Source: Cynocephalus volans
Lineage: Eukaryota > Chordata > Mammalia > Dermoptera > Cynocephalidae
DNA length: 64,000 nucleotides
Direction of reading: 5' to 3'
Assembly (NCBI RefSeq): GCF_027409185.1
Contig: NC_084461.1
Span: 187,276,001-187,340,000, forward strand
The translations under genes and the position numbers were made by a program. Every line of letters begins with the position of its first letter. Position 1 is the stretch's first letter. This document shows positions 1-33,771 of the stretch, one piece after another. Under the pieces are notes generated by a model that saw only the letters and a program-made list of their open reading frames with translations, was not told the DNA's origin and searched no databases.

Positions 1-1445
1 GTTGGGGAGCTCCCTGCTCCCGCCCTTCTGAGTAAAGCCGTCCCGGGTTCAAGGCGGTGTCTGGAGTTTGTGCCTGCGTGCCGCAGTAGCGCCCCTCCGC
101 CACCAGGCCGAGGCCAGGGCTGCAGCGCCGGGGTTTGGAAAAAAGCGGAAGCGACGAGGCGTCCGGTGCAGGGACTTTGCTATGTGGAACCGCGCCAGTC
201 GGGGGAATTCTGGAACCAGGGAGAGCAGATGTCTTCCTCTCCAGAGGCAAAGACAGATAATATGATTTCATAGAGTGGTAAATGCTATTACGACAGTAAA
301 ACAGGTGATGAGATTGTGCAGAGTTGAGGACCGGAGAGAGACTAATTTCAATCGAGGCCCCTCTGAGGAGGTGACATTCGGGAAAATCCAGGGATAGAGT
401 ATCTCAGGAAGAGAAACAGCAAGGGTAAAGGCCCCGAGGTGGGACGGAGCTTAGTAGCATCCTGTCTGGTGGCTTTATGATCTCTAAAGATGAGCTGTCC
501 TCAGTTTTGCTACCAGAAGCCCGAACCACTGAACATTTGAGAGGAAGAGTGTTAGCTAAGGGACTCTAGGAGGAGCATCCTTGCTCAGCAGCCACAGGAC
601 ATGGTTCCTGGTCTAAGAGATAGAGCAGGCAGGAGGAATCTGAGCCCCTCAGCCCAGCCCTTCCCCTCAGCATGGCAGTCACCAGTGCCCACCCAGTGCA
701 GCTCCACCGTCAGTCTTGCTTCCAGTTGAGGACTCCTTTTGGAAAGGGGCTTGTTCATGCTCCAGCGTGAGTCACCCTTGCAAAAGAATGAGGCAATTGG
801 GAGAGGAACTGCTGGTCCTAAAACCTGTGGAGAAAATTCTTTCTTCAAAACCAGGGAAGAGTGGGTGGGGGATAAATTGGGTCTGTTTCCCTTATGCGTC
901 TAATGCTTGACACCACTCCCTGAGATGGATCAATTCAGAATTAGGACCAGACAGAGCTCACTGTAAGAAAAAAATGTGAGTTGGTATAATGGGGGGAATC
1001 GGGAGATTTTTTTTTTTTTCCAGATTATAGAAGAAATCAGGGTTTTGGGAATCATGAACTTCAGAAATGAAAAGAACATCAGAGAATCCAGATGAACAGG
1101 CCAGGCCCAAGGCCTGTGCAAAAATACTCTCCCTCTATTCTCCCATGGCTTATGCAAAGAGGGGAATTCTGTAACCCAGGTGTTTGCGAACGGGTGGCTT
1201 AGAGGCCAGCTCTGGCTCACGGATTTTTTTTGTCTGATTGGTTTCAAACAAATTTGAGTCAACATTTTAGAAAGTTGGACTACTTCAAATAGAAATTCTA
1301 GGATTCTGGTTCTTCTTGGGACAATAAGACAACACTGGGCTTGCCTTCCTATGCAGCAACAATCAGCTGGTGCTGAGCAGTGCCCCTCTTTAGATGGGGC
1401 ATAGGCAGAGCAGAGCACACACTAGGGAGCTAGACTGCTCAGATT

Positions 1446-1537
1446 GACAAGGGAAAAGTCCAGGATTGCGGGTTTCAAGCTTAGGTAGTCAGCATCAGGC
1501 AGTGGTGGGTGGAGGCAGGGAACAGAATTGCCACTGG
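1446..1537 (+). repeat. 92-bp direct repeat, copy 1
   Basis: Aligns without gaps to 1961-2052, with 81 of 92 bases identical by eye; most differences are transitions. The flanks of the two copies do not align. Confidence 0.8.
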
Positions 1538-1690
1538 TTCACATCCCAGATCAGCCACTCACCGGCAGGATGACCTTGGGCAAGGTACTTGACTTTTCAA
1601 TGCTTCAGTTCCCACATCTAATAAATGGGAATGATAATAATACACATCCCCTAGTGCTATGGTGAGTTTAATATCAAAGGTGTTTAAAAT
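1538..1690 (+). repeat. MIR SINE fragment
   Basis: Contains the MIR core text 'accttgggcaaggtacttgac' in diverged form, followed by 'taaatgggaatgataataata'. Ancient mammalian tRNA-derived SINE. Confidence 0.7.
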
Positions 1691-1960
1691 AGTGGCTAGC
1701 ACAGACACTACCCTTTTAATTTTTGGAGAGGGGCCTGGGTGGGGGGGCTCTTGCCCAAGTCAGCCTAGCACCTCCCTCTCCCCTCCAGTCTGCCCTGTGT
1801 ATGCAGATATCTCGCGTTGGAGCTCCCCTTTTGGCGCCCACAGCAGAACTAATGAGGAAAGGACTTATCCTGTGGGACTGAGGAGGGGCAGAGGGAGAGG
1901 TGGATGGATTTGAAGAATAAGGAAGAACCACCATCAGATTTGGTAGGTGAGGGAGGAGAG

Positions 1961-2052
1961 GACAAGGGAGAAGTCCGGGATTGTGGGTTGTGAGCTTAGG
2001 CAGTCAGCATCAGGCAGTAGTGGGTGGAGGTGGGGAATAGAATTGCCACTGG
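1961..2052 (+). repeat. 92-bp direct repeat, copy 2
   Basis: Second copy of the unit at 1446-1537, in the same orientation, 515 bp away. I did not recognise it as a named repeat family. Confidence 0.8.
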
Positions 2053-2239
2053 CCAAGGTGGGAAACAGAGCAGGAGGAGCAGGTTTGAGAGAGAAGATGA
2101 AACTCAGATTTGGATGTGTGTTTCCTCTGTGTGCCTTGGGCTGGACCTCCTGGGTGGCCCTTGTGCTACCCTGCAAGGCCCTGCATCATTTGTCCCCCAT
2201 CCCAGTACCTCTCAGCCTCATTTTTTTTACTCTCCCCCT

Positions 2240-2640
2240 TCCTCACTCAGCTGCAGCCACACTGGCCTCCTTGCTGTCCCTCAAATATACTAGGCAAGCT
2301 CCTGCCTAAGGGCTTTTGCACTCACTGTTCCTTCTGCCTGGAACACCCCTCCCCCAGATATCCACAGTGCTGACTCCCTTTCCTCCTCTGAGCTTTGTTC
2401 AAATGTCAGTGCAGTGGACCTTCTTGACCACCCTATTGAACACCGCACACACCCTCAAGTAACACTCCCTTTCTTCTCCTTACTATCAAATTTATTCTTT
2501 GTCTGGCTTGCCCACAGGAACAATCTCCATGAAGACGGAGAGTGTTTTCTTCACTCTTATATCCACAGTGCCTAGAGGTGTGTCTAGCATATAGCAGGTG
2601 CTCAATAAATATTGGCTGAATGAATGAATGAATGGTCAGG
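2240..2640 (+). repeat. LINE-2 3' end
   Basis: Typical L2 3' text: 'ctcactgttccttctgcctggaa', then 'tcaaatgtcagtgcagtgga', ending 'caggtgctcaataaatattggctgaatgaatgaatg'. Diverged, old. Confidence 0.8.
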
Positions 2641-2816
2641 AGATAACTCTACCTTCTCTTTCCTGGCTCAGCCCCAGCTTAAGCTTTTTCTCTATTTCCA
2701 TGAATCCACCTACAGTAGTGCTCACCTGTCTGGATGCACAATTCCTAAAACCAGCCCACCATTAATGGACATCTACCCTGCCTTCATTTCGTTCCTGTCA
2801 CAGATGAGGCTGCAGG

Positions 2817-2914
2817 GGCTGGCTGGTTAGCTTGGTTGGTTAGAGCACGGTGCTGATAACACCAAGGTTCAGGGTTCAGATCCCCTTCCTGGCCAGCTGC
2901 CAAGAACAAAACAA
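2817..2914 (+). repeat. t-SINE monomer (tRNA-Ile-like)
   Basis: tRNA-Ile-like body with A box (gttagcttggttgg) and B box (ggttcagatccc) and a short A-rich tail. Flanked by imperfect duplications atgaggctgca (2804-2814) and atgaggttgca (2915-2925). Confidence 0.8.
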
Positions 2915-2925
2915 ATGAGGTTGCA

Positions 2926-3290
2926 ACTAACATCCTTGTACATACCATTGCCCACTTGTGTCTGTCAGGATGAATTCCTGGCAGTGGAATATTTGGGCCA
3001 AGAGTTTATGTGCATTTAAAATACTGATTTTTTTTCTTTTTGGGAGCTGTTCAGTACAGGAACCAACCCCTGCGTCTTTATGGTATCAGCAGCACGCTCT
3101 AGTCAAGTGAGCTAACTGGCGAGCCCCTAAATACTGAATGTTAATATCTATTTTGTCCTAAAGGTTGGAACAATTTATGCTTCCACAGATGATGCATGGG
3201 AGTCCCCTGCCTCATGTTCACCAAAATTGGGTATTTTCCAACTTCGAGTATTTGCCAACTTGACAGGTGGAAATGGCATCATGGGATAAT
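2926..3290. repeat. L1M-type LINE remnant, split by t-SINE
   Basis: Old L1 text ('ttcctggcagtggaatatttgg...', 'tgcttccacagatgatgcat') continues on both sides of the 3028-3128 insertion. Confidence 0.6.
3028..3128 (-). repeat. t-SINE monomer, minus orientation
   Basis: Reads on the minus strand as a tRNA-Ile-like body with an A-rich tail. Duplications aaatactga at 3019-3027 and 3129-3137. Inserted into an older L1M remnant. Confidence 0.8.
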
Positions 3291-3889
3291 TCACATCTCT
3301 AGGAAGTGAGATGCAGCATCTTTTCAGTCATGTGGCTTTCTGCTAAGGTTTTACAGCTTTCCTTCTCAGAGATACTGTGAGCCCCTTGTCACCCCTCCTC
3401 CCCCACTGGATCAGACCTACAAGGGCACCTCTAGAATGCCACAAACACTGGATATATTTAATTCGTCTCAACTTGTGACTATTTAATCAGCCTCTTCCCC
3501 CATGAAATGCAGACCAGAGAGATGTCTCCCTTAAGTGTTAAACATTTTTGACGAACCACCTTTCCAAGTTCTTTTAGTAATATTGATAGGGTACTTGGTC
3601 TCATTTCCTTAATTGCAGGCTATTGGCATCATTAGATACCTAACGTCTTAAGAAAAAAATCTAGAAGTAAACCTTAAAAAACCATGGAAGGTCAAGTCTT
3701 GACTGTAGTTTGGCCCAGCTGACAGACCTTTCAATCTACAGGTTCAGAGTTTAAGAACTGATGGTCTGAGTGGACCACATCACATCACACTCTCCTCCCG
3801 CCTCTGAGCCCGGCCAACTCACCCTCCCTGTGAGCAGTGTGTACTCCCAACAGAAAGAAAGGAGAGGGAGAGGAGAGCAAGAGAGACGG

Positions 3890-6331
3890 CGTTATCTGTA
3901 AGAAAAGTCAGTATATTTATGGTTTGCTTTATAAAAGTTACTATAATACAATGGTACATAGTATTGAATTCACAAAAATATGAACAAATATTTACAGCGA
4001 GACACACCCACAACGGAAACACTTCTCTTCAAAACAAGTTACATGTGGATGACAGAGTCTATATGCACAAACAGCCCTAAAACTTATCAGTTCTCTTCTT
4101 TGCAGGGAGAGGGAGGGAGAGAAAAGAAAAAGAAAAAGAAAAAAAGCAGAATCGCTTGACTCTTCAAAAGCAGAGATTTGTTCAATAAAAATGAAGGAGT
4201 TGAAAGAAAAATGAGCCAACGCGTTTCTGGATTATTGCAAACTATTCCGGGGTTCCTGGGGAGAGCGGGGCCCAGCCCCTTGCCCATAATGAAGGCTGGC
4301 CAAGGTCAACGAGGCCAATGGTTGGGCAAGGTGAGGCCAGGGTGAAGGGCGAGGCTGCCCCCACTTTTCTTTCATGGGATAGGTTCTGGAAGGGATAGAA
4401 AAGACAGCCCCTTGGGGGCTGTGCAAGTAACTTAAATCAGCAATCTCTACAAACTACACATTTCTTCATGTGAAAAATAAATATTTCCTTGGTTGCACAA
4501 TTAGGCAGAAAACCGCAAATGGAAGAGAAGGTCGCTGCTGTGCCCTAGCACCCACTCTGTGTCTTAATGCCACTGGTTTCCTCGACCTTGAAACCGGTGG
4601 GCACAGTCTCAGACAGAGAGGGCCTGGGGTGAGTTAAAAAAACAACAACAACAAAAACAACAAAACCACCAACGACAAAAAAGAGAAAAATAATTTTTTG
4701 TACAGAATTTACATGATAACAAGCTTGACACAAGCTGAGATACCAGAGGCTCCAACGCCCACGTCAGTCCGCGGGGTGGGAGCAGCTCCCGCCGGAGCAC
4801 TCTCATCTTGATGAGGACTCCCGGTCACACAGTCACTTTCCAGAAATTATTTACACGCCTGTTCTGCTTTGTGGGGTATGGGGGACTTTTGTGTGTGTGT
4901 TTTTTTTTGGAAGTACAAAGAAATGAGCAAAAAAGTCTTCCCACATGTTTCTACAAGAAACAATGTTCCCGAGAAAAAGTCCTTTATGGCAGCCTATATA
5001 CAGAAGTTGGTTCTGAACTTCAAAAACCTATTTTTTTTCCCTTCGTTTTGATTTTGTACACGAACAAGGAAAAAAAAAAAAAAACCCATGGAAATAAACC
5101 TGAAGAGGATGGGTAGGGGATAAAAAAGGTTACAAGAAAAAATAACTGTCAAAGACTTAGATATGAATTTAAAATTTTTTCCAAGATTTTCCTTTCTCTG
5201 GGAGAAATAACCTGCTCAATCTGAAAATAAATATGCTCTGACCTTCTTGGGACGAGGAGGCTGCTGGCGAGGTGAGGTGGGGTGTGGGCGGGGGGCCAGC
5301 GGGTGAAACTTATAAACAAAACAATGCCACATGCATACGGTCAGACAACCCGTAGTGGCAGGGCTGGGGGACCCACCTGCCCTGGGAACCCCCCTCGAGC
5401 CTGTGTGAAGGTGAGGGCACAAGAGAGTTGAGACGACCCTTCCCAGTGCCCCCACTGCACTGGGCCCCCAGGAGGTTCTCTCATTGCTGGCATCCAAATG
5501 AGAAAGTAAACATTGAACCCAAGGTTTGGGGGGTGGGGGTGGGGTGGCAGGGAGGGCCCGGGAGAGGAAACTCCTGCTTGACCTGCCCAGGTAAGCGGTG
5601 CCCCTAGACTGCTGGGGAAGGGACAGAGTTGGGAGCATGTCGGGGGAAGATGTGGGGTCTCCTCACTGCGTCCATGGGCAGAGAGGGGGCCTCTGGGCTC
5701 CGTAGTGTTCTGAGGTCAAGGCTGCCGGCCCGGCCCAGCCCTCCCTTCTCTTGCAGCACTTGGCCCAGTGTCTGGGCCTGGGTAGGCTCTAGAACATGGG
5801 CCGACACAGGGTCAAACCAAGGCCTCTGTAGCCCCGCCGGGGTCCCCCTCTCAGATTCTGCCTTCACATTTCAACGGTTATAATGTCTTTTCTTATAACG
5901 AGGAAGAAAAAAGAGAAGACAAAACAACATAGCAGCATTCATGGGAAGAGGCTGAGAAAGATGGTAAAGAGAAAAGAGAAAAGAGAAAAGAGAAAAAGAG
6001 ACAGAGCGAGATGGAGAGAGTTAGAAACACACAAAGACAGAGAGAAGTTTTTGTTGGAGTTAAATAAAAATTCTGAAAAGAGCATTTTTTAAAAACAAAA
6101 GGGACATGGGCTGAAAGACAGAGAAGCCCTTTCCCGCTGAGGGGCTGGAGCCATGGGTGGGTCCTGGAGGGTAGTGTTGGGGACATCAGGCTCTGACATG
6201 GCCGCTAGGTGGAGGGACAGCACCTGAAATGGGGGTGGGAGGTGGGACCAGGCCCTGGGACTATGGGGTCCACGCTCAGGAGCCCAGGGTGGCAGCTGAC
6301 ATCCTTCGTGTTTGGCACCAGGCACAGGGGC
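3890..6331 (-). other. SETD1B: SETD1B 3' UTR (approximate 3' end)
   Basis: About 2.4 kb of sequence with no interspersed repeat follows the SETD1B stop. It is A/T-tract rich in sense, with a (GAGAAAA)-type run at about 5965-6000. The end is set by a CATAAA signal on the minus strand (3921-3916), with TATAAA at 3933-3928 just upstream. Length and repeat-free character fit a 3' UTR; the exact cleavage site is an inference. Confidence 0.6.
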
Positions 6332-28064
<21,733 letters not shown>

Positions 28065-28466
28065 TCAAATCGGCCGGCCCCCACCCCCTCCCACCTCACC
28101 AGCGCGCCCCGAAAGGAGCTGTCGCTTTGGCTCCCCCCAAAATAAGAATGGAGCGAGAGAATAACCCTTCCGGGAGAATCACACGCCCGCCCGCTCGGCC
28201 ACCGTCTCGGGGCGGCAGTGAGGGGCGCCCGGGGGCCCCCGGTGCGGGCTGGCGGGGCCCGGAGCTCCCGGAGGACGCGGGCTCCGGCCCATGGTGCCCG
28301 CCCGGCCGCCCGGCGTGGCGCTCGCTCGCTCTCTCGGCCCGGCTGGGGCGCGGGGCTCGCGGCAGGCCTGGCGCCGCCCGCTCGCCCGCCCGGGCCGGGG
28401 CCGGTGCTGGGGGCTCGGGCCGCCCGGCTGTTGGCCGCGGCCTCTCCCTCCCCGAGCCGCGCTTAC

Positions 28467-28700
28467 ATCCCCGCCGGGCGCCGGCCTCCCTGCGCCGCCA
28501 GCCAGTACATGGTGTCCCCCGCGGGAGCCGAGTCCGGGGCGGCCGGACGGGGGGCCGGGAGGGGGGGGCGCCGCCGCCGCGGCTGCCGGGCCCGGAGCTG
28601 CTGCCGCCGCCGCCGCTGCTGCTGCTGCTGCTGCTGCTGCTGCCCGGGAGGCGGCTGGCGGCGGAGGCTCGGCTCCCAGTAGCCGCACATCCCACAATAC
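28467..28700 (-). other. SETD1B: Probable noncoding first exon of SETD1B (5' UTR)
   Basis: A good donor (GAT|GTAAGC at 28467/28466) faces the acceptor at 27986 just before the SETD1B ATG, leaving a 481-nt intron. The exon is GC-rich, carries nine CAG triplets in sense (28615-28643) and upstream ATGs at 28690 and 28510. The right boundary, the TSS, is a guess. Confidence 0.5.
28615..28643. repeat. GCT/CAG triplet repeat in the SETD1B 5' UTR
   Basis: Nine perfect triplets, CAG in the SETD1B sense strand, within the probable first exon. Next to interrupted CCG triplets. Confidence 0.9.
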
Positions 28701-29503
28701 ACCGCTAAGGAGCCCGACCCGAGCGCTCACCCTCCTCCTCTTCCTCCTCCTCCTCCTCCCCTCTCCTTCCTCGCCGCTTCCCCAGGCACTCTCCCGGCGG
28801 CGGCAGCTGCGCCGCCAAAGCCCCGGGCCCCAGCGGCCCCCCACCCCTCACTCGCGCGCTCCCACACTGCCTCCCCCCTCCCGGGGGGAAGGCCTTTTAA
28901 TTTATTTATTCTGCTGGGACTGAGATGGGGGGCTTAGCTGGCGGGGGAGGGGGGTCTCCCCGGGCTCTACCTCCCGCGGCCGGGGCTACTCTCTGAGTCG
29001 CGGCCGCTGCGGCGTGCGCCTCGGGCCTCCAAAACTGTTTCCAAACTACTAAGATCGGAGGTGGGCGCTGGGGGACTCGAGGGAAAGGGCTAGGTTTCGG
29101 GGGGTGATTGTGTGTTTGGACGCTGAGAGCTGTGGGGGAAGACAGACGTCTACCCACGACGAGTTGCAATCGAGGTATCTCCGCTTCGGCTTCCTCTTCG
29201 GCCCCGCGACCTCCCTCCCCCCGCTGGAGCTGAGCTGGGGTGGGGAAACCAGGATTTTAACCAAATTAGCATTCACGTCCCTGGGAGGATGCAGCCCTCG
29301 CCTGGACCTGGGCGATAGAAGCTTTTTTCTCTGGGTTTTTTTTTTTTTTTTTTTTTTTTTGGAAGGGAGCGCCCTGTAATTGTCCTGAACACATGCTTCT
29401 TCCCCCCCTTCTTCCTCCAGCCACCAGCAGAGAAGAGAGTCCCCCTTTTTTGCATTATCTTTTCCTTCCCCTTTCTTTATTAAAGGTCCGGGAGTGGCGG
29501 CGG

Positions 29504-29750
29504 CCAATCAGCGCGCGGCTTCCATTTTGTGAGTTCAACTCCGAGGCTCCGGGGCTTGGAGAGGACGCGTTTGCAGCCCCTTCTGCCTCTCGTCTCGGGC
29601 GGCCGAGGCGAAGGAGCCGCCTCGCTGGGGCTCCGTGGTGGTGTATTTCATATTGGGGCTTTTTTCGGGGTTTGTAATTTGGCCGTGGGTAGGTAATTGG
29701 CTGGAGTAGGGCGGCGGGGCACGGCAGCCAATCAGCGCGGGGCTTCTATA
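29504..29750 (+). promoter_or_regulatory. Duplicated CCAAT promoter element, possible divergent promoter
   Basis: CCAATCAGCGCG occurs at 29504-29515 and again at 29728-29739, each inside a ~28-nt block (ggcRgccaatcagcgcg...ggcttc). The second copy is followed by tctata at 29745-29750. NF-Y-type boxes. Strand assigned from the TATA-like order. Confidence 0.45.
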
Positions 29751-31499
29751 GGGCTTGAGTTATTAGACGCTGATCTCAAAACATCCTTCATCAGACACCA
29801 AGGAGAGGCCAACAGATGAGGGGAGCCATTTTTCTGCAATGGAATTAAATGGCCAAGTGGGTTTTTCCTTTGTTGCAAATGGGGAATGTTTTTCCTTTGA
29901 CTCCACCATCCAGTTCAGGACGCCTCAGTGTGTTGTTTAACATTTGTCAACAGGCTAAAGGACTCACAATTGGAAGAATGAAGAAGACTTTTTTAAAAGA
30001 TCTGGATTTTTCTTTATGACTTGGAATCCATCTTTGTCTTGTATAACTAGGTCATAGCACACCATTAATGTCAGCAGTTAACAGTTTTGAATTCCAAAAA
30101 ACCTAAGTAAATAACATATTTAATTTTTTTCCTCTTTTTTTTTTCTTGGGTGGGCGGGGGGAGCTTGGAGCTGTCTTAATCTGTATTCTCTTGACTGAAC
30201 AATAAATTTTAAAATATAGTTTCCTCTATTAAACACTTAAACCTGGCCATCTTATTAACTCCTTCTGTCTTTTTAACAAGGTAATGTTTTAAATGTATAG
30301 TTTAATAAGGACTAGCGAAATGGCAGCAACAAAAAATTGTGAGCAGTTGTTACTATTTTAAGTTTTTAAAAACCTTTTACGTTGTAAGTACCCAATCCAT
30401 TCTGTCCTTACGCAGTGCAGTTTTCATGTTAATGTTGCTGAGATGTCCTTAATTTTCCGAACATTCATCTGCATGTATGTCTTTGTCTCTCTCTTCTCTA
30501 ATATAAGCCAGTTAAAATGCTTTTTAGATGGTTTTGCTTAGATAAAGCTTAGGTTTTAGCTTTAAGCTTTTGAAAATGTTTACAGCAATAAATGTTAGTC
30601 AGCCTTCTTCCCAGTAACTTGTACACTTTCTCTGAAAATGGATCTATTTGAAGAAAAACAGCTCTGTTTTTCTCGTCTTGGTTGGGGGTGGGTGGGTGAA
30701 GGAAAGGAAGATCTCTTTGTGTATAAAGACTAAAGCCGTCACAGGAAACTAGATTAAAACTGGAAAACAATTCCTAGCTGGTTCGAGCCAAACACCAACG
30801 TTAACTCGGGGGTATTTTCTATGGTGGTTGGGATGGCTGGTGCGTCTTTTGCCTTTTGTTTGATTTGACTGTATTTTCGCCTTTTGTCTCTTAATGACGA
30901 TCACACCATTGCTATGTCCAGAGCAGTAAACAGTCCTCAGCGAAGCCGCCTTTTTTGCCAACCTAACCGTGGAAAGTTTGCAGAAGTGGAAGGAGCAGAA
31001 AATGCCATGAGTGTAAACTTACAAAAAGGTAACAACAACAAAAAAGACACCACCATAACCCCCAATTTTCCCCACTAAACAATCAAAAAAAAAAAAAGAT
31101 ATTTTTATAATAACATCTCCAAAACCACCGCCTAGTTTGATCTTCTAGACTCCATGGCACCGGGCTGAGCGGGTAAGTAAAAAAAAAAAAAAAAAAAAAA
31201 AAGTGCCTTTTGCCCCTTCGAGGAAATCCTTTTTCAAGCAGGCCAGAGGCTGCAATTGTTGGGAGCTGAGGGGAGAAGGTTTCTGGAGTTCTGTGTTTGG
31301 CAGCCGGAGCGGGGAGTGGGGGGACGAGGAGGACCCTTCAGACCCCTTTGCCTCTTCTGCCGCAGAGGCGAGAAGAGGTCCTCCCAGCAACCCTGGGGCA
31401 TCCATGGAGCTGCCTTCGTCCCCTCGCTCTTCCCAGGTCTGAGTCTTGGTGGGGAGAAGAAATTGAAATGCTTTGGAGATGGGGAGCTCAAAAGTCGAG

Positions 31500-32600
31500 G
31501 AAACCTCCCCGCCCGGCCTAGGGCCCTTTTCTCTTTTGATTGTGGGGAGTTCGCAGCCCGAAGCAGGCTTTTCGGGGCTCCGGGGTGCGCCTGCGCTTCC
31601 AAAGCAAAAAAAGGACAAAAGGCCGGCGTCCATGTTGGCAGCATGACGCAGCATCTCTCCCGCCTGCAGCCCGGGGCTGCCTGTCTTCCCGGCCGCGCTC
31701 GCTCCTCCCTCCTAAACACGAGTTTTATTTTCAGGCTTCGAGCCGAGCCGAGCCGCGGGCTGGGGCTGGGGCTGGGGCTGGGGCTGGGCGGTTGGGCGGG
31801 CTCGGCCGGGCTGCGGTGGCTAATGGCGGCCGGCTCTCCTCTTCCTTCCTCCTTCCGTCCCCATTTGTCGTTGGGAGCCCGGAGCTGGAGGCCGTCCCGT
31901 GGCCCGGCCGGGCACCAGATTCCCCAGGGCACAAGCGCCCCGGGCCGGGGGTCGGGTCGCAGGGCCGTTTCGGGAATCGCGGGCCTCGGGGGCGTCGCGA
32001 CCCGCGGCTCCCGTGCTCGCCTCAGCCGGGTGCGGCGGCCAGACGGGCGCCATTTCGCGCGCCGCCCGCGGCTCGGGCGGTGGCGGCCGCCGCGCGCCAG
32101 GCAGGAGGAGGGGAGGACGGCGGCGGCGGCGGCCGGGGGGAGGGGAGGCGAGGCGGGCCAGAAGTCGCCCGCGTTCCAGGCCGCTGCCAGCCAGGGAAGG
32201 CCCGGACCAGGAGCGGGGATCCGGCAAAGTCTACGGACCCTCGCCCCGCAGACCCACGCGGGCACGGGGAGGCCTCGCTCCCAGGCCGGGCCGTCGGTGC
32301 TTTTCCTCCTCCTTTCCGCGCGGGAGCCAGTAGCAGAGGCCACGGGGACAGCCGGGGCCTCGAAGTCGCTCCGTGACTCCGACTGGCTCCTCCGGAGGGC
32401 AGGGAAGCATCCCCGCGGCCCGGCACTGACCCCAGGCCGCCTCCGGTTGCCCACCAGTTCTAGGCGCCCAGGCCCTGCCTTCCAGTCGCCCTTTGATAGT
32501 CGAGCCAGAGGTGCGGGTCGACCCTTTTGTCCACACTTTGGGCAGGAGGCCGTAGCAGTGGCCTCAGACGCCCCATTTGGCTCCAGGGCACACCCCCTCC
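31500..32600. promoter_or_regulatory. Second CpG island without an assigned gene
   Basis: CpG- and GC-dense for about 1.1 kb, including gcggcggcggcggcc runs and a (GGGGCT)n tract. Open frames occur here on both strands, which is what high GC gives by chance. Best read as a promoter island for a noncoding transcript. Confidence 0.5.
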
Positions 32601-33771
32601 AACTCTGCTCTCGAAGCTGCGGTGGGGGGGTTGGGGTATGGGAACGCGAAGTGGGCCTCTCCTAGGATCCCCCCAGGCGGAGGGCTCTGGGGTAAACTCT
32701 CAGATCTCTGGCCTTTCCTGGGGGAGGGGACGCGGACGGGGCGGGCCTTTGGAAATGCAGATAAGTCGTCTCCTGCTGTTCGTCGCCCTGGCTGAACCAC
32801 TGTGACTCAGTCCCCAACCCCCCATCCATTCCAGAGTGAGGGCCACTTAGGCAGCTGGCAAGGGACGGCATTTGTAAGACTCCCCTTTCCGTGCAGTGGA
32901 CCCTGTCCGGTTTGCATTTGACCAGTCAACTCTCTGACCTACAAGTTGGGTGCTACCCTAAAACAGGTATTCCGACTTCCTCCCTTCCCCCACTCCAGGT
33001 TCTTGGCCAGAGAAGGAGCAAAGCACCGGTACCCCCCAGGGTGGACAATCCTTCCTATCTTTGGACAGCGGGAGCGGGCCTAGTTTGACTATCGCAATCC
33101 TCCCACTAAGGTAGGTTGAGCCCTTTCCCAAGCTTTGAGCTAGATTTGGGGGGCTTTGACCTACAGTCCAGGGAGGGAGGGAACCTCAAACCCGCTGGGC
33201 TGGTTCTGCAGCCCCTCCCCCCCACAGCTGTGTGTGCTTGTGTGTGCGTGAAGCATGCTGCCTGCTGGGCCTGCTCAGTCCATCCATCCCTGCCTGTCAG
33301 CTTCTGTTGTCAGGCATTTGGGGCGTGCAATTCTCTGTCGAGTTTAGCAGCTTGCTAGAGGCTGCACTTGGAAGTATTTCCCTGTTGTGTGTTTTGTGGT
33401 GGGGGGAGGGCCCTGGGTTCCTCCACTTCTCAAAGGCATTGGCCACTGCCAGGAAGCTAGGCAGCGCTGTGGCCCTCCCTTCCGGCCCCCAGTGGGGGCG
33501 TGTAGGGTGACAATATGAGCCGTCCTTGCTGTCTGGCTGCTGGGAAGGCAAAGAACAGAGGCACCTGAGATTTGGTCCAGCTTTCTCTGCGAAAGCTTTC
33601 CTTGACTCTTCTCGCCCTTTTTGGGATTCCCATGATTCTCCCCCTACCCCCAAAACGGGCAGGCGAGTGTAGTCTCATTTCTAGAATCAGACAAACCTGG
33701 ATGGTAAACCTGGCTAGCCATTTACCAGTTGTATGGAGCCCCTGTTGCACTATCTGCTAAAGTGGGGCTAG

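Larger units (their letters stand above)
1..3889. other. Intergenic region beyond the SETD1B 3' end
   Basis: No protein-coding exon recognised. Positions 60-200 are CpG-rich without gene structure. A 92-bp direct repeat, a MIR, an L2 tail, two t-SINE copies and an L1M remnant are described separately. In human the next gene on this side is HPD; none of its exons was recognised here. Confidence 0.6.

Noticed and set aside
1-70. Possible LTR end (agtaaag signal followed by gtttgtg) at the left edge
   Set aside because: Too short and cut by the window edge; no inner retroviral sequence or second LTR visible.
1-250. CpG-rich left edge as an exon of the next gene (HPD in human)
   Set aside because: No HPD-like protein text and no clear splice sites in either strand.
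31256-32665. Long open frames (up to ~470 codons) on both strands of the orphan CpG island
   Set aside because: Stops are rare in any frame at this GC level. The frames overlap on opposite strands, have low-complexity Arg/Gly/Pro/Ala content and no recognisable domain.
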